5,496 nt of DNA from a bacterium. Its GTDB lineage: Bacteria > Hydrogenedentota > Hydrogenedentia > Hydrogenedentiales > SLHB01. Made by a program: the position numbers and the translations under genes. Numbering within the stretch: the first letter of the stretch is position 1; every line of letters starts with the position of its first letter. The stretch is from positions 1 to 5,496 of the forward strand of contig JAAEQP010001706.1 in NCBI GenBank assembly GCA_024231375.1, in the 5' to 3' direction. Shown here piece by piece: positions 5,353 through 5,496 of this stretch. The notes under the pieces are model-generated. The model did not search any database and was not told where the DNA came from. It saw only the letters and a program-made list of their open reading frames with translations.

Positions 5353-5496
5353 CTATCCTTCGATATCCCCCGTGGCCGGATCGTAGTGCCATGCCCCGTC
5401 CGCATACGGATGCGGCGGGGTGAAGGCCAGGTCACCCGAATCGCAGGCTTCCTGCAAATCGCGCGGCCATCGGCCGTGGTTCTTGTTGAAAAGGTC
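5353..5496 (-). CDS. C-terminal end of an upstream gene, possibly pilin/pseudopilin-like (partial)
   Basis: The last 47 codons of a minus-strand gene are visible, in frame from the window edge to a TAG at 5355-5353; the start lies beyond 5496. The peptide runs from DLFNKNHGRWPRDLQE to a tail ending WHYDPATGDIEG. A short N/G-R-W-P-xx-L segment followed by a Pro-rich stretch and a W-x-YDPATG-x-I ending resembles the C-terminus of type II secretion or type IV pilin-like proteins (prepilin-type N-terminus, GspG-like tail) in planctomycete-like genomes. The diagnostic N-terminal prepilin helix is outside the window, so the family call is tentative, while coding status is well supported by codon pattern and position. 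The stop lies 34 bp before the hydrolase start on the same strand, suggesting one operon. Another secreted or envelope protein is the alternative. Confidence 0.7.
   Translation of the reverse strand, partial: DLFNKNHGRWPRDLQEACDSGDLAFTPPHPYADGAWHYDPATGDIEG

Noticed and set aside
5319..5435. Longer hydrolase start at 5435
   Set aside because: The added residues are not signal-like and overlap the upstream gene in another frame. The ATG at 5318 has a good ribosome binding site and begins a clear signal peptide.

Overview
The window is G+C-rich bacterial DNA. It suggests a heterotrophic bacterium of the Planctomycetota / Hydrogenedentota / Lentisphaerota kind. This rests on three features: a Hanks-type Ser/Thr kinase with an unusual accessory domain, a secreted GH50-like (agarase-type) glycoside hydrolase, and the tail of what looks like a pilin-like or pseudopilin-like protein. 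The taxonomic suggestion is an inference from gene content; no marker gene is present.

Layout. Positions 1-437 hold no convincing gene. They are a mosaic of short palindromes and direct repeats, with one weak promoter-like site. Positions 438-1668 are a structurally complete IS4-family (IS10-group) insertion sequence. It has near-perfect 18-bp terminal inverted repeats beginning CTGAGT, and one intact DDE transposase on the minus strand with a clear ribosome binding site. No 9-bp target duplication is visible at its ends. Positions 1669-1826 form the upstream/leader region of the next gene.

Positions 1827-3176 (+) encode a soluble 449-residue protein. An apparently active Ser/Thr protein kinase makes up its N-terminal half, and a GspE/PilB/MshE N-terminal (MshEN-type) domain its C-terminal part. 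The first of the two 24-residue c-di-GMP-binding motifs is complete, and the second is partly degenerate. A kinase with a predicted built-in c-di-GMP sensor is the most interesting item in the window.

The kinase gene converges on a minus-strand gene (3180-5318) with only 3 bp between the two stop codons. That gene encodes an exported 712-residue protein: signal peptide, carbohydrate-binding-like beta-sandwich, then a GH50-like catalytic barrel with both expected glutamates. Upstream of it, 34 bp away and probably in the same operon, lies the C-terminal end of a further minus-strand gene (5353-5496). It runs off the window edge and resembles the tail of a type II secretion/type IV pilin-like protein.

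How the genes may connect: the hydrolase is probably exported to attack a galactan or similar polysaccharide, and the fragment upstream may be an envelope or pilin-type protein of the same operon. The kinase carries a domain typical of secretion/pilus ATPases. A regulatory link between it and the secreted products is possible, but it rests only on proximity. The insertion sequence is divergent from the kinase gene and sits just upstream of it, so it may have altered the kinase promoter.
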